Shown here: one piece after another, positions 43,394 through 51,734 of the stretch
How positions within the stretch are numbered: the stretch's first letter is position 1
How the letters are laid out: each line of letters starts with the position of its first letter
Source of the DNA: JBQTKD01 sp963703165
GTDB taxonomy: Bacteria; Actinomycetota; Actinomycetes; Sporichthyales; Sporichthyaceae
Direction of reading: 5' to 3'
DNA length: 64,000 nucleotides
Assembly (NCBI GenBank): GCA_963703165.1
Contig: OY969798.1
Location: forward strand, 1,798,001-1,862,000
Notes under the pieces: model-generated
The model's database searches: none
What the model was told of the DNA's origin: nothing
The model's input: the letters and a program-made list of their open reading frames with translations, nothing else
Translations under genes and position numbers: made by a program

Positions 43394-44932
43394 ATGGGAC
43401 ACACGATCAGACGCGGCGCCTTCCACGCCGTGCCCCTCGTCGCGAGCCTGGCGCTGGTGCTGGCGGCGTGCGGGAACGACGACAGCGACAAGGCAACGGT
43501 GTCGCAGCCGGCCGCCGGTGCGGCAGAGGTTGCGGCGGCCCCCGAAACCGTTCCGAGCGAGGCGATCCCCGCGGCGACGGCCCCCAAGGTCAAGAAGGCT
43601 GCCGCGGCGGAGCCCGGCACAGCCGCCACGCCCGTCAAGCAGGCCAAAGCTGCCAAGGAAGCCGCACCCGCCAAGGCCGCCCCCACCGCCAGGCGCGCGA
43701 AGGCCCCGGCGGCCGGCAGTGCTCAGGCCGCGGCGGACAAGCGGATCTACGAGCAGAAGAACGGCATCACCGACCTCGGCGTCACCAAGGAGACGATCAA
43801 GCTCGGGGCGATCAACATGCACGGCATGGCGTTGGGCAACGTGCTCATCGACCCGATCTCACGCGGCATGGTCGCCGCGTACGCGTCGATCAACGACCGC
43901 GGCGGAATCCTCGGGCGCCGGATGCTCTACATCGACTGCGACGACGGCCCCGGCGAGGTGTCCCGGGCGAAGTCCTGCATCAAGAAGCTGGTCGGCTCCG
44001 ACAAGATCTTCTCGCTGGTCGGTGGGGCTACGTGGGCGACTGCCTCCATCCACGACGACCTCAAGCAGTACAAGCTGCCCTACGTCGGGGCCTGGGCCTA
44101 CTCCCAGACCGAGTGGCAGGACCCGTTCATGTTCCCGACGCACATGTCGATGATTCATGAGGCCATGGCGGGAGCGAACTGGGCGAGCACGGTGATCAAG
44201 CCGAAGACCTACGGCCTGGTCTGCCTGACGAGCCCGGAGATGCAGCTGGCCTGCAACGAGGTCATCAAGATCATGGACGCGTCGGGTTCCAAGCTGGTGA
44301 AGAAGGCCGACGTCTCCATCTCCGAGACCTCGATGTCCAGCCAGGTTCTCGCGATGCGGGCGGCCAACCCGGACCACATCATTCATTACGTCATCAACCC
44401 GGCCACGATGGCGAAGTTCATGGTCGAGGCAGCACAGCAGAGCTACTACCCGCCGAAGGGCATCTCGGGGAACCACCTCGCAGGCGAGGTCCTCGGCTCG
44501 CTGTTCGGCAAGCACCCGGTCGGTCGCTACTGGACGAACACCACCTACCGGATGTGGGGCGCGGAGTTCATGGCCACCATGAACAAGTACGCCCGCGCCA
44601 ACCAGGGCATCAACCACCACATCGTGCAGGCCGGCTACGTCGGCGGGAACGTGTTCGCGCAGGCGGCCAAGGCCGTCGGCCCGAACCTGACCAGGGAACG
44701 CCTCATGGCCCAGTTGGGCAACGGCGACGTCTACGCCGCCGACGCCTCGATGGATCAGCGCTTCCAGTACATCGCGAGCGAGCGGTACGGCACGAAGTGG
44801 AGCGCCGAGAACGGTCAGGGCCGCGAGTTCATGTACAAGTACATCTCGACGAACACGCGCTCGAACCCCGACGGCACCCCGAACGGCTGGGAGCCGGACC
44901 CGGACCAGTTCGTGATCTCCACATACCGCTAG
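43394..44932 (+). CDS. Substrate-binding lipoprotein of a branched-chain-amino-acid-type ABC transporter
   Basis: The 512-residue protein starts with a lipoprotein signal (Cys26 in L-V-L-A-A-C-G). A ~75-residue Ala/Lys/Pro-rich disordered linker follows, then a periplasmic-binding type I domain (from ~115): I-T-D-L-G-V-T-K-E-T-I-K-L-G (~121-134), Y-A-S-I-N-D-R-G-G-I-L-G-R (~158-170) and a C-terminal half with G-Y-V-G-G-N-V-F-A-Q-A. GGAGAGGA upstream supports ATG 43394. No permease or ATPase genes are adjacent. It probably captures the substrate of the neighbouring catabolic genes. It is a paralog of the lipoprotein at the left window edge. Confidence 0.88.
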   Translation: MGHTIRRGAFHAVPLVASLALVLAACGNDDSDKATVSQPAAGAAEVAAAPETVPSEAIPAATAPKVKKAAAAEPGTAATPVKQAKAAKEAAPAKAAPTARRAKAPAAGSAQAAADKRIYEQKNGITDLGVTKETIKLGAINMHGMALGNVLIDPISRGMVAAYASINDRGGILGRRMLYIDCDDGPGEVSRAKSCIKKLVGSDKIFSLVGGATWATASIHDDLKQYKLPYVGAWAYSQTEWQDPFMFPTHMSMIHEAMAGANWASTVIKPKTYGLVCLTSPEMQLACNEVIKIMDASGSKLVKKADVSISETSMSSQVLAMRAANPDHIIHYVINPATMAKFMVEAAQQSYYPPKGISGNHLAGEVLGSLFGKHPVGRYWTNTTYRMWGAEFMATMNKYARANQGINHHIVQAGYVGGNVFAQAAKAVGPNLTRERLMAQLGNGDVYAADASMDQRFQYIASERYGTKWSAENGQGREFMYKYISTNTRSNPDGTPNGWEPDPDQFVISTYR

Positions 44933-44937
44933 ATCTC

Positions 44938-45846
44938 TTACTGAGGGGTACTCAGAATCCGCCCAGTGGTCGGGGCGACGCCGCCGGCGCTGCCCCGACC
45001 CTTGCGGCGGTGCCGCTCGGGTGTGGACCGCCGCGGGTCGGGCAGCACCCGCTCCTTGGCGGTGACGTAGCACCGCAGGCCGGTGCGCATCAGCGCGACG
45101 ACGGCTCTGTTCGGTCGCTCGATGCGGTGGACCCGGCAGACAGGTTCACCGAAGAACGACACCAACATCGCGCGGCCGACTCCGCGCAACCGGCGCGGGA
45201 ACCATCGGCCGGCGAACTGCTCGATGATCGCCTCGGTGCACGCCGAGCCCTCCGCGGTCCACTCGGTGTGGCGGGACTCCCACTCCGCCAGGAAGGCGAG
45301 CATTCCGTCGAAGTCGTCGGGGAAGCCGGTGACATCGCCGTTCTCGGTCCAGAACAGGGCGGACATCGCCTGCCAATGCCGATGGGCCGCGACCTTCTGA
45401 TGGGCAGTGAACCCGGGCAGTCCGGCTTGCTTGCGGATGCGGTGGTAACCGGCCCCGAGGTAGCAGAGGGTGTAGCTGAAGTCGTCGGTATGTCCGAAGT
45501 CGCCGGGGAATCGCCGGCTGATCCCTCGGTGCATCGCGTTGACCTGCTCGACCGACGCCTTCGTGTGCGCGGAGGACGGGCCGTGGGTGAACCAGGTCCA
45601 GAAGTGATGCACCGTCTCCTGCGCGCGGATGTCCTGCGCGGTGATGACCGGACCGGTCCCGCCTCGGCTGACGGTGCGTCCGCCGTTGGCGGGCATCATG
45701 AAGTTCGGGAAGCTCACGCTGTACAGGAAGCTCATCATGAACTCGTCGACCCAGTAGGTCGCCGACAGCGCCCAGATCCGTTCGTAGTCGATCTCGGGAT
45801 CCAGCCGCTCGATCTCTGCGGCGATCCACTTGTACCCATGAGACAC
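44938..45846 (-). CDS. Putative MpaB-like (DUF2236-type) oxygenase
   Basis: The 302-residue protein has no signal peptide. It contains D-P-E-I-D-Y-E-R-I-W-A-L-S (~16-28), a W-T-W-F-T-H-G-P-S-S segment (~84-93), V-N-A-M-H-R-G-I-S (~101-109), D-F-S-Y-T-L-C-Y-L (~121-129) and F-P-D-D-F (~175). The spacing of the His-bearing helices resembles MpaB/Lcp-type heme oxygenases, but I am not certain of the family. The C-terminal ~40 residues are basic and disordered. It ends 5 bp from the convergent lipoprotein gene. Confidence 0.55.
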   Translation of the reverse strand: MSHGYKWIAAEIERLDPEIDYERIWALSATYWVDEFMMSFLYSVSFPNFMMPANGGRTVSRGGTGPVITAQDIRAQETVHHFWTWFTHGPSSAHTKASVEQVNAMHRGISRRFPGDFGHTDDFSYTLCYLGAGYHRIRKQAGLPGFTAHQKVAAHRHWQAMSALFWTENGDVTGFPDDFDGMLAFLAEWESRHTEWTAEGSACTEAIIEQFAGRWFPRRLRGVGRAMLVSFFGEPVCRVHRIERPNRAVVALMRTGLRCYVTAKERVLPDPRRSTPERHRRKGRGSAGGVAPTTGRILSTPQ

Positions 45847-45880
45847 GGAGCACCTCCGATGCCGGGTCGGCTCCGGAAGC

Positions 45881-46903
45881 CTATTGCCCGCGGTAGGGCG
45901 TGAGGAACTCCGAAAGGGCCGCCAATACCTGGACGGGTGCTTCCTCGGCGATCCAGTGCCCGATGTCGGGGACGATCACGGTCCGGAGGTCGTCGGCAGC
46001 GAGCTCCATGGTGATGCGCACACCCTCGCCGACGCTGTTCGCGCCGGCCAGACCGAGCACGGGCATCGACAGGCGCGACTTCTGTCGTTCCGCGTTCTGC
46101 GCGATCGTCTCGTCGAACGCCCGATACAGACCGAAGCTCCCGCGCAGTGCCCCCGGCACGGAGGCGATCATTGCCACGTAGTGGTCGATAGCTTCGCGCG
46201 GCAGCGGTCTCACGGCCTTCTGCGCGAATTGCCAGCCGTAGAAGAGGTCCTCGCGGCCCGCGACCAGTTGCTCGTTGATGCCGGGCGTCCGGTTGAACGG
46301 GATGTGCCAGAGACGGTTGCTCACCGAGCCGGCGCCGAGCAACGGCGGGGACGGCGTCAGCCCCGGGACGACGGCCTCCGCGACGACCAGCCGCTCGACC
46401 CGGTCCGGGTGGTCGGCGGCGAGCGCGTAGCCGATGATCATCCCGGTGTCGGCGCCGACCATCGCGAACCGCCGGTGGCCCAATGCCTCCATCAGCGCGA
46501 CCAGATCGTTCGCCTGTTGGCCCGTGTCGTAACCGCTCTCCGGCTTGTCGGACAGCCCCATCCCTCGCTGGTCGACCGCGACCACGGTGTAGTGCTTCGC
46601 CAGCGCGGGCATGATCAGCCGCCACTGGTACCAGGTCTGCGGCCAGCCGTGCACCAGCAGCAGTGGCGGGCCCTCGCCGCCGACGACGGCGTGCAGCCGC
46701 ACGTCGCCGGCCTGGATGAAGCGGCTGCGGAAGGTGTCCCGGAAGCCGGCGGGCAGTCCAGGCGCACCGGTCACCGAGCCGAGGTCGGTGTCGAACGAGG
46801 TGACGGAGTGCGGACGAGCCTGGTCGACTCCGAACACGGCGCCCGCAGCAAGGGCGACGCCTCCGCCGAGAAGCGCCCGGCGCGACAGTTGGAACGAATT
46901 CAT
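45881..46903 (-). CDS. Exported alpha/beta-hydrolase, epoxide-hydrolase-like
   Basis: The 340-residue protein carries a Tat-like signal (S-R-R-A-L-L-G-G, ~7-14). The epoxide-hydrolase oxyanion motif is H-G-W-P-Q-T-W-Y-Q-W (~83-92), the nucleophile elbow V-G-A-D-T-G (Asp, ~150-155) and the catalytic His in I-G-H-W-I (~319). An Asp rather than Ser nucleophile fits epoxide hydrolases and dehalogenases. It begins at ATG 46903. It is transcribed leftward toward the MpaB-like gene 34 bp beyond its stop, so the two may be co-transcribed. Substrate unknown. Confidence 0.85.
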   Translation of the reverse strand: MNSFQLSRRALLGGGVALAAGAVFGVDQARPHSVTSFDTDLGSVTGAPGLPAGFRDTFRSRFIQAGDVRLHAVVGGEGPPLLLVHGWPQTWYQWRLIMPALAKHYTVVAVDQRGMGLSDKPESGYDTGQQANDLVALMEALGHRRFAMVGADTGMIIGYALAADHPDRVERLVVAEAVVPGLTPSPPLLGAGSVSNRLWHIPFNRTPGINEQLVAGREDLFYGWQFAQKAVRPLPREAIDHYVAMIASVPGALRGSFGLYRAFDETIAQNAERQKSRLSMPVLGLAGANSVGEGVRITMELAADDLRTVIVPDIGHWIAEEAPVQVLAALSEFLTPYRGQ

Positions 46904-46990
46904 CGGAGGTCCTCTCGACGCGCCGGGGTGGCGTATCGACCACGCTAGGTAGGCACGCCCGGCACCCGAACCAGGGACAACCCCTGGGGA

Positions 46991-47296
46991 CACACTGGTC
47001 GGTCAGCCCGCGAGCATCGGTCGGCCCGCGTCGGAGACCAACGCGCCAAGCGGCTGCTGTTCACCGGCGACGCGTTCACCGGCGCGGAGGCACTCGAGTG
47101 GGGTCTGGTCGTCGAGGCGCCCCCGGCCGACCAGCTCGACGAGCGCACACAGGCGTTGCTCGAACGCATCGCCTCGACGCCGATCAATCAGCTGTCTCCG
47201 AGCGAGACACGCCGTACGGCGACTACCGGGCACGGCCGACCCAACCTTGAACCGCCGATGATCTTGCGGCAGCGGGGCCGACGTACTCTCGAGTAA
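46991..47296 (+). pseudogene. Enoyl-CoA hydratase remnant (C-terminal fragment, no start)
   Basis: One frame, open from 46949 after a TAG, reads R-V-G-D-Q-R-A-K-R-L-L-F-T-G-D (~47027-47071), then A-L-E-W-G-L-V-V-E, L-L-E-R-I-A-S-T-P-I-N-Q-L up to ~47194. This is the helix region following the active site in enoyl-CoA hydratase/isomerase proteins. There is no start codon and the whole N-terminal half with the active site is missing. After 47194 similarity ends and the frame stops with TAA at 47294-47296, sharing a base with the next ATG. It is a decayed gene fragment. Confidence 0.7.
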
Positions 47297-48522
47297 TGGT
47301 CGCCGTCGACGTTCCGCGGGCCTCGGTCGCCCCGGACTCCGGGCGAGGGGGGTATCGACTCTCACGTCGGGCGTCCTTCGTCCTGCTGGTGTCGATGGCG
47401 GTCACGTTCCTGGCGGCCTCCAACGTCCCCACCCCGCTCTATCCCGTGTACCAGGAGAAGTGGGGCTTCTCCGCGATCACGACGACGATCGTGTTCTCCC
47501 TCTACGCCGCCGCCGTCCTCGTCGCACTGCTGACGATCGGGTCGCTCTCGGACTACATCGGGCGCAAGCCCATGCTGTACGCCGCCCTGGCGTCTCAGGC
47601 CGGGGCACTGCTGCTGTTCGCGTTCGCGCCGAACGTGGCGACGTTGGCCGCGGCGCGGATCGTGCAGGGCATCTCCACCGGCGCCGCGATGGGCGCGCTG
47701 GGCGCGGGTCTGCTCGACCTGGACAAGCTGCGCGGCGCGACGGCGGGCGCCGTGGCACCCATGATCGGCACGGGGCTCGGCGCGGAGGTGTCCGGGCTGT
47801 TCGTGCAGTGGCTGCCGGCACCGACGCACCTGATCTACCTGGTGCTGCTCGCGGGCTTCGTCCTGCAGACCGTGGGCGTGGCGTGCATGCCCGAGACGGT
47901 GGCCCCACGACCGGGCGCGCGGAAGTCGTTGCGCCCGCGGTTCGCGCTGCCCCCGGCCGTCCGCAAGCCGATGATCGCGGCTGCCCCGGCGATGGTGGCC
48001 TGCTGGTCGATGGGCGGCCTGTACGGATCACTCGGACCCGCCCTGGTGCAGCGGATCACCGGGACGCAGAACCACGTCCTCGGCGGCAGCGCGCTGTTCG
48101 TGCTCGCCGTCTCCGGTGGGGTCGGAGTACTCGCTCTCAAGGGCACCTCGGCCGAGACCATGATGGTGCTCGGCATCGCGTCGTTGTTCCTGGGCGTCGG
48201 GCTGACGCTGTTCGCGGCGCATTATTCGGCGGCCGGTTTCTTCCTCGCCGCCGTCGTGGCGGGCGTCGGCTTCGGCGCCGCGTTCCAGGGCGCGCTGCGC
48301 TCGATCGTCGCGGTGGCCGAGCCCCACGAGCGGGCGGGCGTGCTCTCCGTGCTGTTCGTGATCTCCTATGTCGCCTTCGGCGGGCCCGCGATCCTCGCCG
48401 GCATCGCGGTGGTGGGGACGGGCGACATCATGGCCACCGCGCAGTACTACGGCGCAGCGGTCATGGTCTTCGCCGCCTTCGCCCTCTTCGCATTGCTGCG
48501 GCGGGTCAAGCCGGCGGAGTGA
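47296..48522 (+). CDS. MFS transporter
   Basis: The 408-residue protein has 12 predicted membrane helices. After a polar N-terminus, helix 1 contains A-S-N-V-P-T-P-L-Y-P-V-Y. The loop between helices 2 and 3 has the MFS motif G-S-L-S-D-Y-I-G-R-K-P (~82-92). A second loop R-P-G-A-R-K-S-L-R-P-R separates the two halves. Substrate unknown. TACTCT (47284-47289) lies 6 nt before the ATG, so the message may be leaderless. The stop of the hydratase remnant shares one base with this start. Confidence 0.85.
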   Translation: MVAVDVPRASVAPDSGRGGYRLSRRASFVLLVSMAVTFLAASNVPTPLYPVYQEKWGFSAITTTIVFSLYAAAVLVALLTIGSLSDYIGRKPMLYAALASQAGALLLFAFAPNVATLAAARIVQGISTGAAMGALGAGLLDLDKLRGATAGAVAPMIGTGLGAEVSGLFVQWLPAPTHLIYLVLLAGFVLQTVGVACMPETVAPRPGARKSLRPRFALPPAVRKPMIAAAPAMVACWSMGGLYGSLGPALVQRITGTQNHVLGGSALFVLAVSGGVGVLALKGTSAETMMVLGIASLFLGVGLTLFAAHYSAAGFFLAAVVAGVGFGAAFQGALRSIVAVAEPHERAGVLSVLFVISYVAFGGPAILAGIAVVGTGDIMATAQYYGAAVMVFAAFALFALLRRVKPAE

Positions 48523-48734
48523 ACCCCTCCACCTCCCAGGATTCAGGTGTGTCGATCTGACACGGTCGCCGGTCTGGCCGAGAGCCGCTGTGATCGACCA
48601 GACTGCGAAGCGTCCCTATTCGGTCCCTGCCGAACGACACGTCCCCTCGAATCCGTCGGCCCGGGCCATCAGACAACGCGCACGCGCGCCGAGGTCGGAA
48701 CACTCGACGAGTGTCGCTCGAGGAGGCCGCACGT

Positions 48735-49721
48735 ATGAAGCTCGCTCTCTACCTGCCGAACTTCCGCGAACACGTGACCGTCAAGGAATTGCGGGATCTC
48801 ACCGCGACGGCCGAGGAACTCAATTTCGACTCCGTCTGGACGCTCGACCGGGTCGTCGTTCCGGAGGCGTCCGACCGGCAGGAACTGGAGACGTCCTTCG
48901 GGCACATGAAGGAATTTCCCAAGGCGTTGCCGGTCTCCTCGTCGGGCAAGTGGTTCCAGGGGTTGCCGCTGATCCCCTGGCTCGCGGGGATCACGTCGAA
49001 GATCCGCATCGGCGTCAGCGTCATCGACACCCCGTACCGCGCCCCGGCCGTGCTCGCCGCGGAGCTCGCCACGCAGGACCACCTCTGCGACGGCCGACTC
49101 AACGTGGGGGTGGGATCCGGCTGGATGCCCGAGGAGTTCGCGGCCGCGGGCGCCACCGCCATCTATCCCCGGCGGCACGCGCACGTGCGCGAGACGATCG
49201 AGGTGATGAAGGGCATCTGGACCAACGAGAGGTTCGAGTACCACGGCGATTTCGCCGACTTCCCCCTCTGCGGGTTCGGCCACAACCCCGTGCAGACGCC
49301 GCACCCGCCGATCTACTTCAGCGGTCTCGTGGATCCGAAGCGCTCCGCGAATCGCATCGCGAAGTACGACCTCGCGGGCTGGATCGGCGTACAGGACACC
49401 CCCGGCGAACTCAAGAAGTGGCGCGACGCGATCGCCCGCGAGCTGGAGGAACTCGGCCGCTCGATCGACGACCTCGTGATGAGCAGCATGATCTGGTTCA
49501 CGATCACCGACACCGAGACCGATCAGACGGACCTCGGCAAGGGCTCCAACCTGTTGGTGGGCACCCAGGCGCAGATCACCGACATGCTCAAGCGGTACAA
49601 GGAGGTCGGGCTGGACATGCCGATGGTCTGGCCGCCGTTCAACGACGTCCCGGTGTCCAAGTCGATCGACGACCTCAAGCGCCTGGTCGAGGAAATCATG
49701 CCCAAGGTCGAGGCCGGGTAG
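48735..49721 (+). CDS. LLM-class F420-dependent oxidoreductase
   Basis: The 328-residue luciferase-like TIM-barrel protein has L-A-L-Y-L-P-N-F at the N-terminus, D-S-V-W-T-L-D-R (~32-39), Y-R-A-P-A-V-L-A-A-E-L-A-T (~103-115) and L-N-V-G-V-G-S-G-W (~124-132), the cofactor-binding stretch. It most likely uses F420 or FMN. AGGAGG with 8-nt spacing fixes the ATG at 48735. It stands alone, with the Fic gene 79 bp downstream behind an inverted repeat. Reaction unknown. Confidence 0.87.
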   Translation: MKLALYLPNFREHVTVKELRDLTATAEELNFDSVWTLDRVVVPEASDRQELETSFGHMKEFPKALPVSSSGKWFQGLPLIPWLAGITSKIRIGVSVIDTPYRAPAVLAAELATQDHLCDGRLNVGVGSGWMPEEFAAAGATAIYPRRHAHVRETIEVMKGIWTNERFEYHGDFADFPLCGFGHNPVQTPHPPIYFSGLVDPKRSANRIAKYDLAGWIGVQDTPGELKKWRDAIARELEELGRSIDDLVMSSMIWFTITDTETDQTDLGKGSNLLVGTQAQITDMLKRYKEVGLDMPMVWPPFNDVPVSKSIDDLKRLVEEIMPKVEAG

Positions 49722-49757
49722 ATCTACGGCGCAATAGCCACCCGAATACCGCACTTC

Positions 49758-49790
49758 CTTATTGGAGGTTTTGATGTAACCTCCAATAAG
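49758..49790. promoter_or_regulatory. Perfect 13-bp inverted repeat at the Fic gene start
   Basis: CTTATTGGAGGTT (49758-49770) is repeated in inverse at 49778-49790 with a 7-nt spacer. The right arm runs into the Shine-Dalgarno AAGGAGG (49788-49794). AT content is higher than the surroundings. As an operator it would block transcription; as RNA, a hairpin would hide part of the ribosome site. The Fic protein carries a C-terminal winged-helix that could bind it. Confidence 0.65.
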
Positions 49791-49800
49791 GAGGTCGGTG

Positions 49801-51081
49801 ATGGCACGTTCGATCCGACGACAGTGGCCGGCTGACCTGTCAGCCACCGGGTTGCCACGCAGGGAGCGTCGTGGGTGCAGTTACGACGCCTACGTCCCGG
49901 ATCCGCTCGTGGGTCGACCGATCTCCTTGGACGGGGCCGTCGCTGCCGACGTCGCCGACGCCGAGGTGGCGATCACCCGGCTGAATGCACGCGTTCACGC
50001 ACTGGTGGACACCGAGGCGTTGGCGCGGATTCTCTTGCGTGCCGAGGCAGTGGCCTCCTCCCGAATCGAAGGACTTGAGGTCGGGCCGCGCCGCCTGCTC
50101 CATGCCGAGGCCGCCCGCAGCTTGCCCGACCCACATGCCGATGTGACGGCCAATGAGGTGCTGGGCAACATCGACGCCATGGTCTTCGCCGTGCAGTCGG
50201 TGGGCCCCGGAGATCCGATCACCCTCGACCTCTTGCTGGAGGTTCACCGTCGGCTGGTGGCCGGTACCCGGTTGGCCGAACACGGTGGAGTCATCCGCGC
50301 TGAACAGAACTGGATCGGGGGAAGCGCCTACAACCCGTGCGCGGCTGCGTTCGTCCCCCCGCCGCCGGAGCACGTCAGCGATCTGCTGATCGACCTGGTC
50401 GAGTTCTGCAGCACCGACGACCTTCCTGCCGTGGCCCAAGCCGCTGTTGCGCACGCGCAGTTCGAGACCATCCACCCCTTCATCGACGGCAACGGGCGGA
50501 CCGGGCGGGCCCTGATCCACCTGATCCTGCGCCGCCGCGGATTGTGTCCGCGGGCGCTGCCGCCCGTCTCATTGATTCTGGCCACCTGGGCTCGCAGTTA
50601 CGTCGACGGGCTCACCGCCTACCGATACGTCGGGAAGGCGACCGGACCCGGCGCCCGCGAAGGCACCAATCAGTGGGTCGGACGGTTCGCCGCTGCGTGC
50701 ATTCGCGCCGTCGAGGACGCGGCTGCGTTCGAGGATCAGGCAGACCTGCTTGCGCAGAAGTGGCGAGGTCGCCTCGGCCGAATCCGCGCGGGATCGGCCA
50801 CTGAGCTGTTGATCGCAGCCCTCCCGGGTGCACCTGTGCTCACTGTCGAAGGCGCAGCCCGCCTGATCGGCCGGACCTTCAAGCCCGCGAACGACGCCGT
50901 TGCCCGACTGGTCGAGGCCGAGATCCTGCGCCAGATCACCATCGGCCGCCGCAATCGCGCGTTCGAGGCACCCGACGTGATCACTGCTTTCACCGCGCTC
51001 GAGCGACAACTGGCGAGCCCCGGCGGGGACACCCGGATCAGCCGCCCGGCCAGACCCGCCCCGGCGCCCAGGATCGACTAA
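49801..51081 (+). CDS. Fic-domain AMP-transferase with N-terminal inhibitory motif and C-terminal winged helix
   Basis: The 426-residue protein has an N-terminal helical region with the inhibitory motif S-S-R-I-E-G (S-x-x-x-E-G, ~82-87), typical of Fic proteins with N-terminal self-inhibition. The catalytic motif H-P-F-I-D-G-N-G-R-T-G-R (~224-235) is complete. A C-terminal winged-helix region (from ~330; A-R-L-I-G-R-T-F) suggests DNA binding. Fic enzymes transfer AMP to proteins, often GTPases or topoisomerases. ATG 49801 is chosen with AAGGAGG 6 nt upstream. The perfect inverted repeat before it suggests autoregulation. No toxin-antitoxin partner gene is adjacent. Confidence 0.9.
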   Translation: MARSIRRQWPADLSATGLPRRERRGCSYDAYVPDPLVGRPISLDGAVAADVADAEVAITRLNARVHALVDTEALARILLRAEAVASSRIEGLEVGPRRLLHAEAARSLPDPHADVTANEVLGNIDAMVFAVQSVGPGDPITLDLLLEVHRRLVAGTRLAEHGGVIRAEQNWIGGSAYNPCAAAFVPPPPEHVSDLLIDLVEFCSTDDLPAVAQAAVAHAQFETIHPFIDGNGRTGRALIHLILRRRGLCPRALPPVSLILATWARSYVDGLTAYRYVGKATGPGAREGTNQWVGRFAAACIRAVEDAAAFEDQADLLAQKWRGRLGRIRAGSATELLIAALPGAPVLTVEGAARLIGRTFKPANDAVARLVEAEILRQITIGRRNRAFEAPDVITAFTALERQLASPGGDTRISRPARPAPAPRID

Positions 51082-51090
51082 GACTGTCCG

Positions 51091-51711
51091 TCAGACCGTC
51101 AGACCGGCGCCGTCGAGCATGATCCAGCGCCCGGAAGCAGTGACCAGCTCCGTCGCACCGTCGCGAATGACGCCCTCGATGTGGAGCAGCCGGCCCTGCC
51201 GGCTCACCAACCGGGCCTCGACCTGCAGCGGCCGACCGATCGGGGTCGGTCGGCGGAACTCGATCTCCAAGTTGGTGGTGGCCGCAGCCCCGGCCGCGCC
51301 TGTCGCCACCTGACCCAGGACGTCGTCGAGGATGGCAGCGGCCACACCGCCGTGCGCGCAGCCCGGCCAACCGGCGAAGACCGCGGGGATCATCAGGTCT
51401 GCGATCAACGCATCGCCCGACGAATCGAAGACGATCGGAACGGCGGTGGCATTGGCCGGGCCACCCGCGGCGCGCTCGATGATCGCGTCCTCCGCCCGGT
51501 GTCCGGACGCCATCCACTCCCGATACGTCTCGCGCAGATCCCTTACCTCACCGGCCTCCAGACGGTGCGTCAGTTCTTCGACGACTGCCGCACTGTCGTT
51601 GAGGGTGTCGGCGTCGTTCACCCGCTCGACCAAGGCTCCGGCCAGCGCTCGGACCGCGGCCGCGGCCCGGATCTGCGCGTCGCGAACTTCGTCGTGCTTC
51701 GTTCCGGGCAT
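51091..51711 (-). CDS. PaaI-type hotdog thioesterase
   Basis: The 206-residue protein has a helical N-terminal part (to ~85) and a hotdog domain. The domain contains C-A-H-G-G-V-A-A-A-I-L-D-D (~122-134; H-G-G with the catalytic Asp nearby), T-N-L-E-I-E-F-R-R-P-T-P (~148-159) and a final strand pair. It should hydrolyse acyl-CoA thioesters. It begins 23 bp downstream of the HMG-CoA lyase stop in the same direction, so both may act on CoA esters. The ATG at 51711 is chosen because it gives a polar start and is the last in-frame start before the lyase stop; the precise start is uncertain. Confidence 0.8.
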   Translation of the reverse strand: MPGTKHDEVRDAQIRAAAAVRALAGALVERVNDADTLNDSAAVVEELTHRLEAGEVRDLRETYREWMASGHRAEDAIIERAAGGPANATAVPIVFDSSGDALIADLMIPAVFAGWPGCAHGGVAAAILDDVLGQVATGAAGAAATTNLEIEFRRPTPIGRPLQVEARLVSRQGRLLHIEGVIRDGATELVTASGRWIMLDGAGLTV

Positions 51712-51734
51712 CGTCGTTCTCTTCTCGCGAGGTT

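Noticed and set aside
49758..49790. Transposon end
   Set aside because: The inverted repeat has its arms only 7 nt apart, with no transposase and no target duplication; an operator or RNA hairpin fits better.
49801..51081. Fic-based toxin-antitoxin pair
   Set aside because: The inhibitory motif is inside the Fic protein itself and no small antitoxin gene is adjacent.
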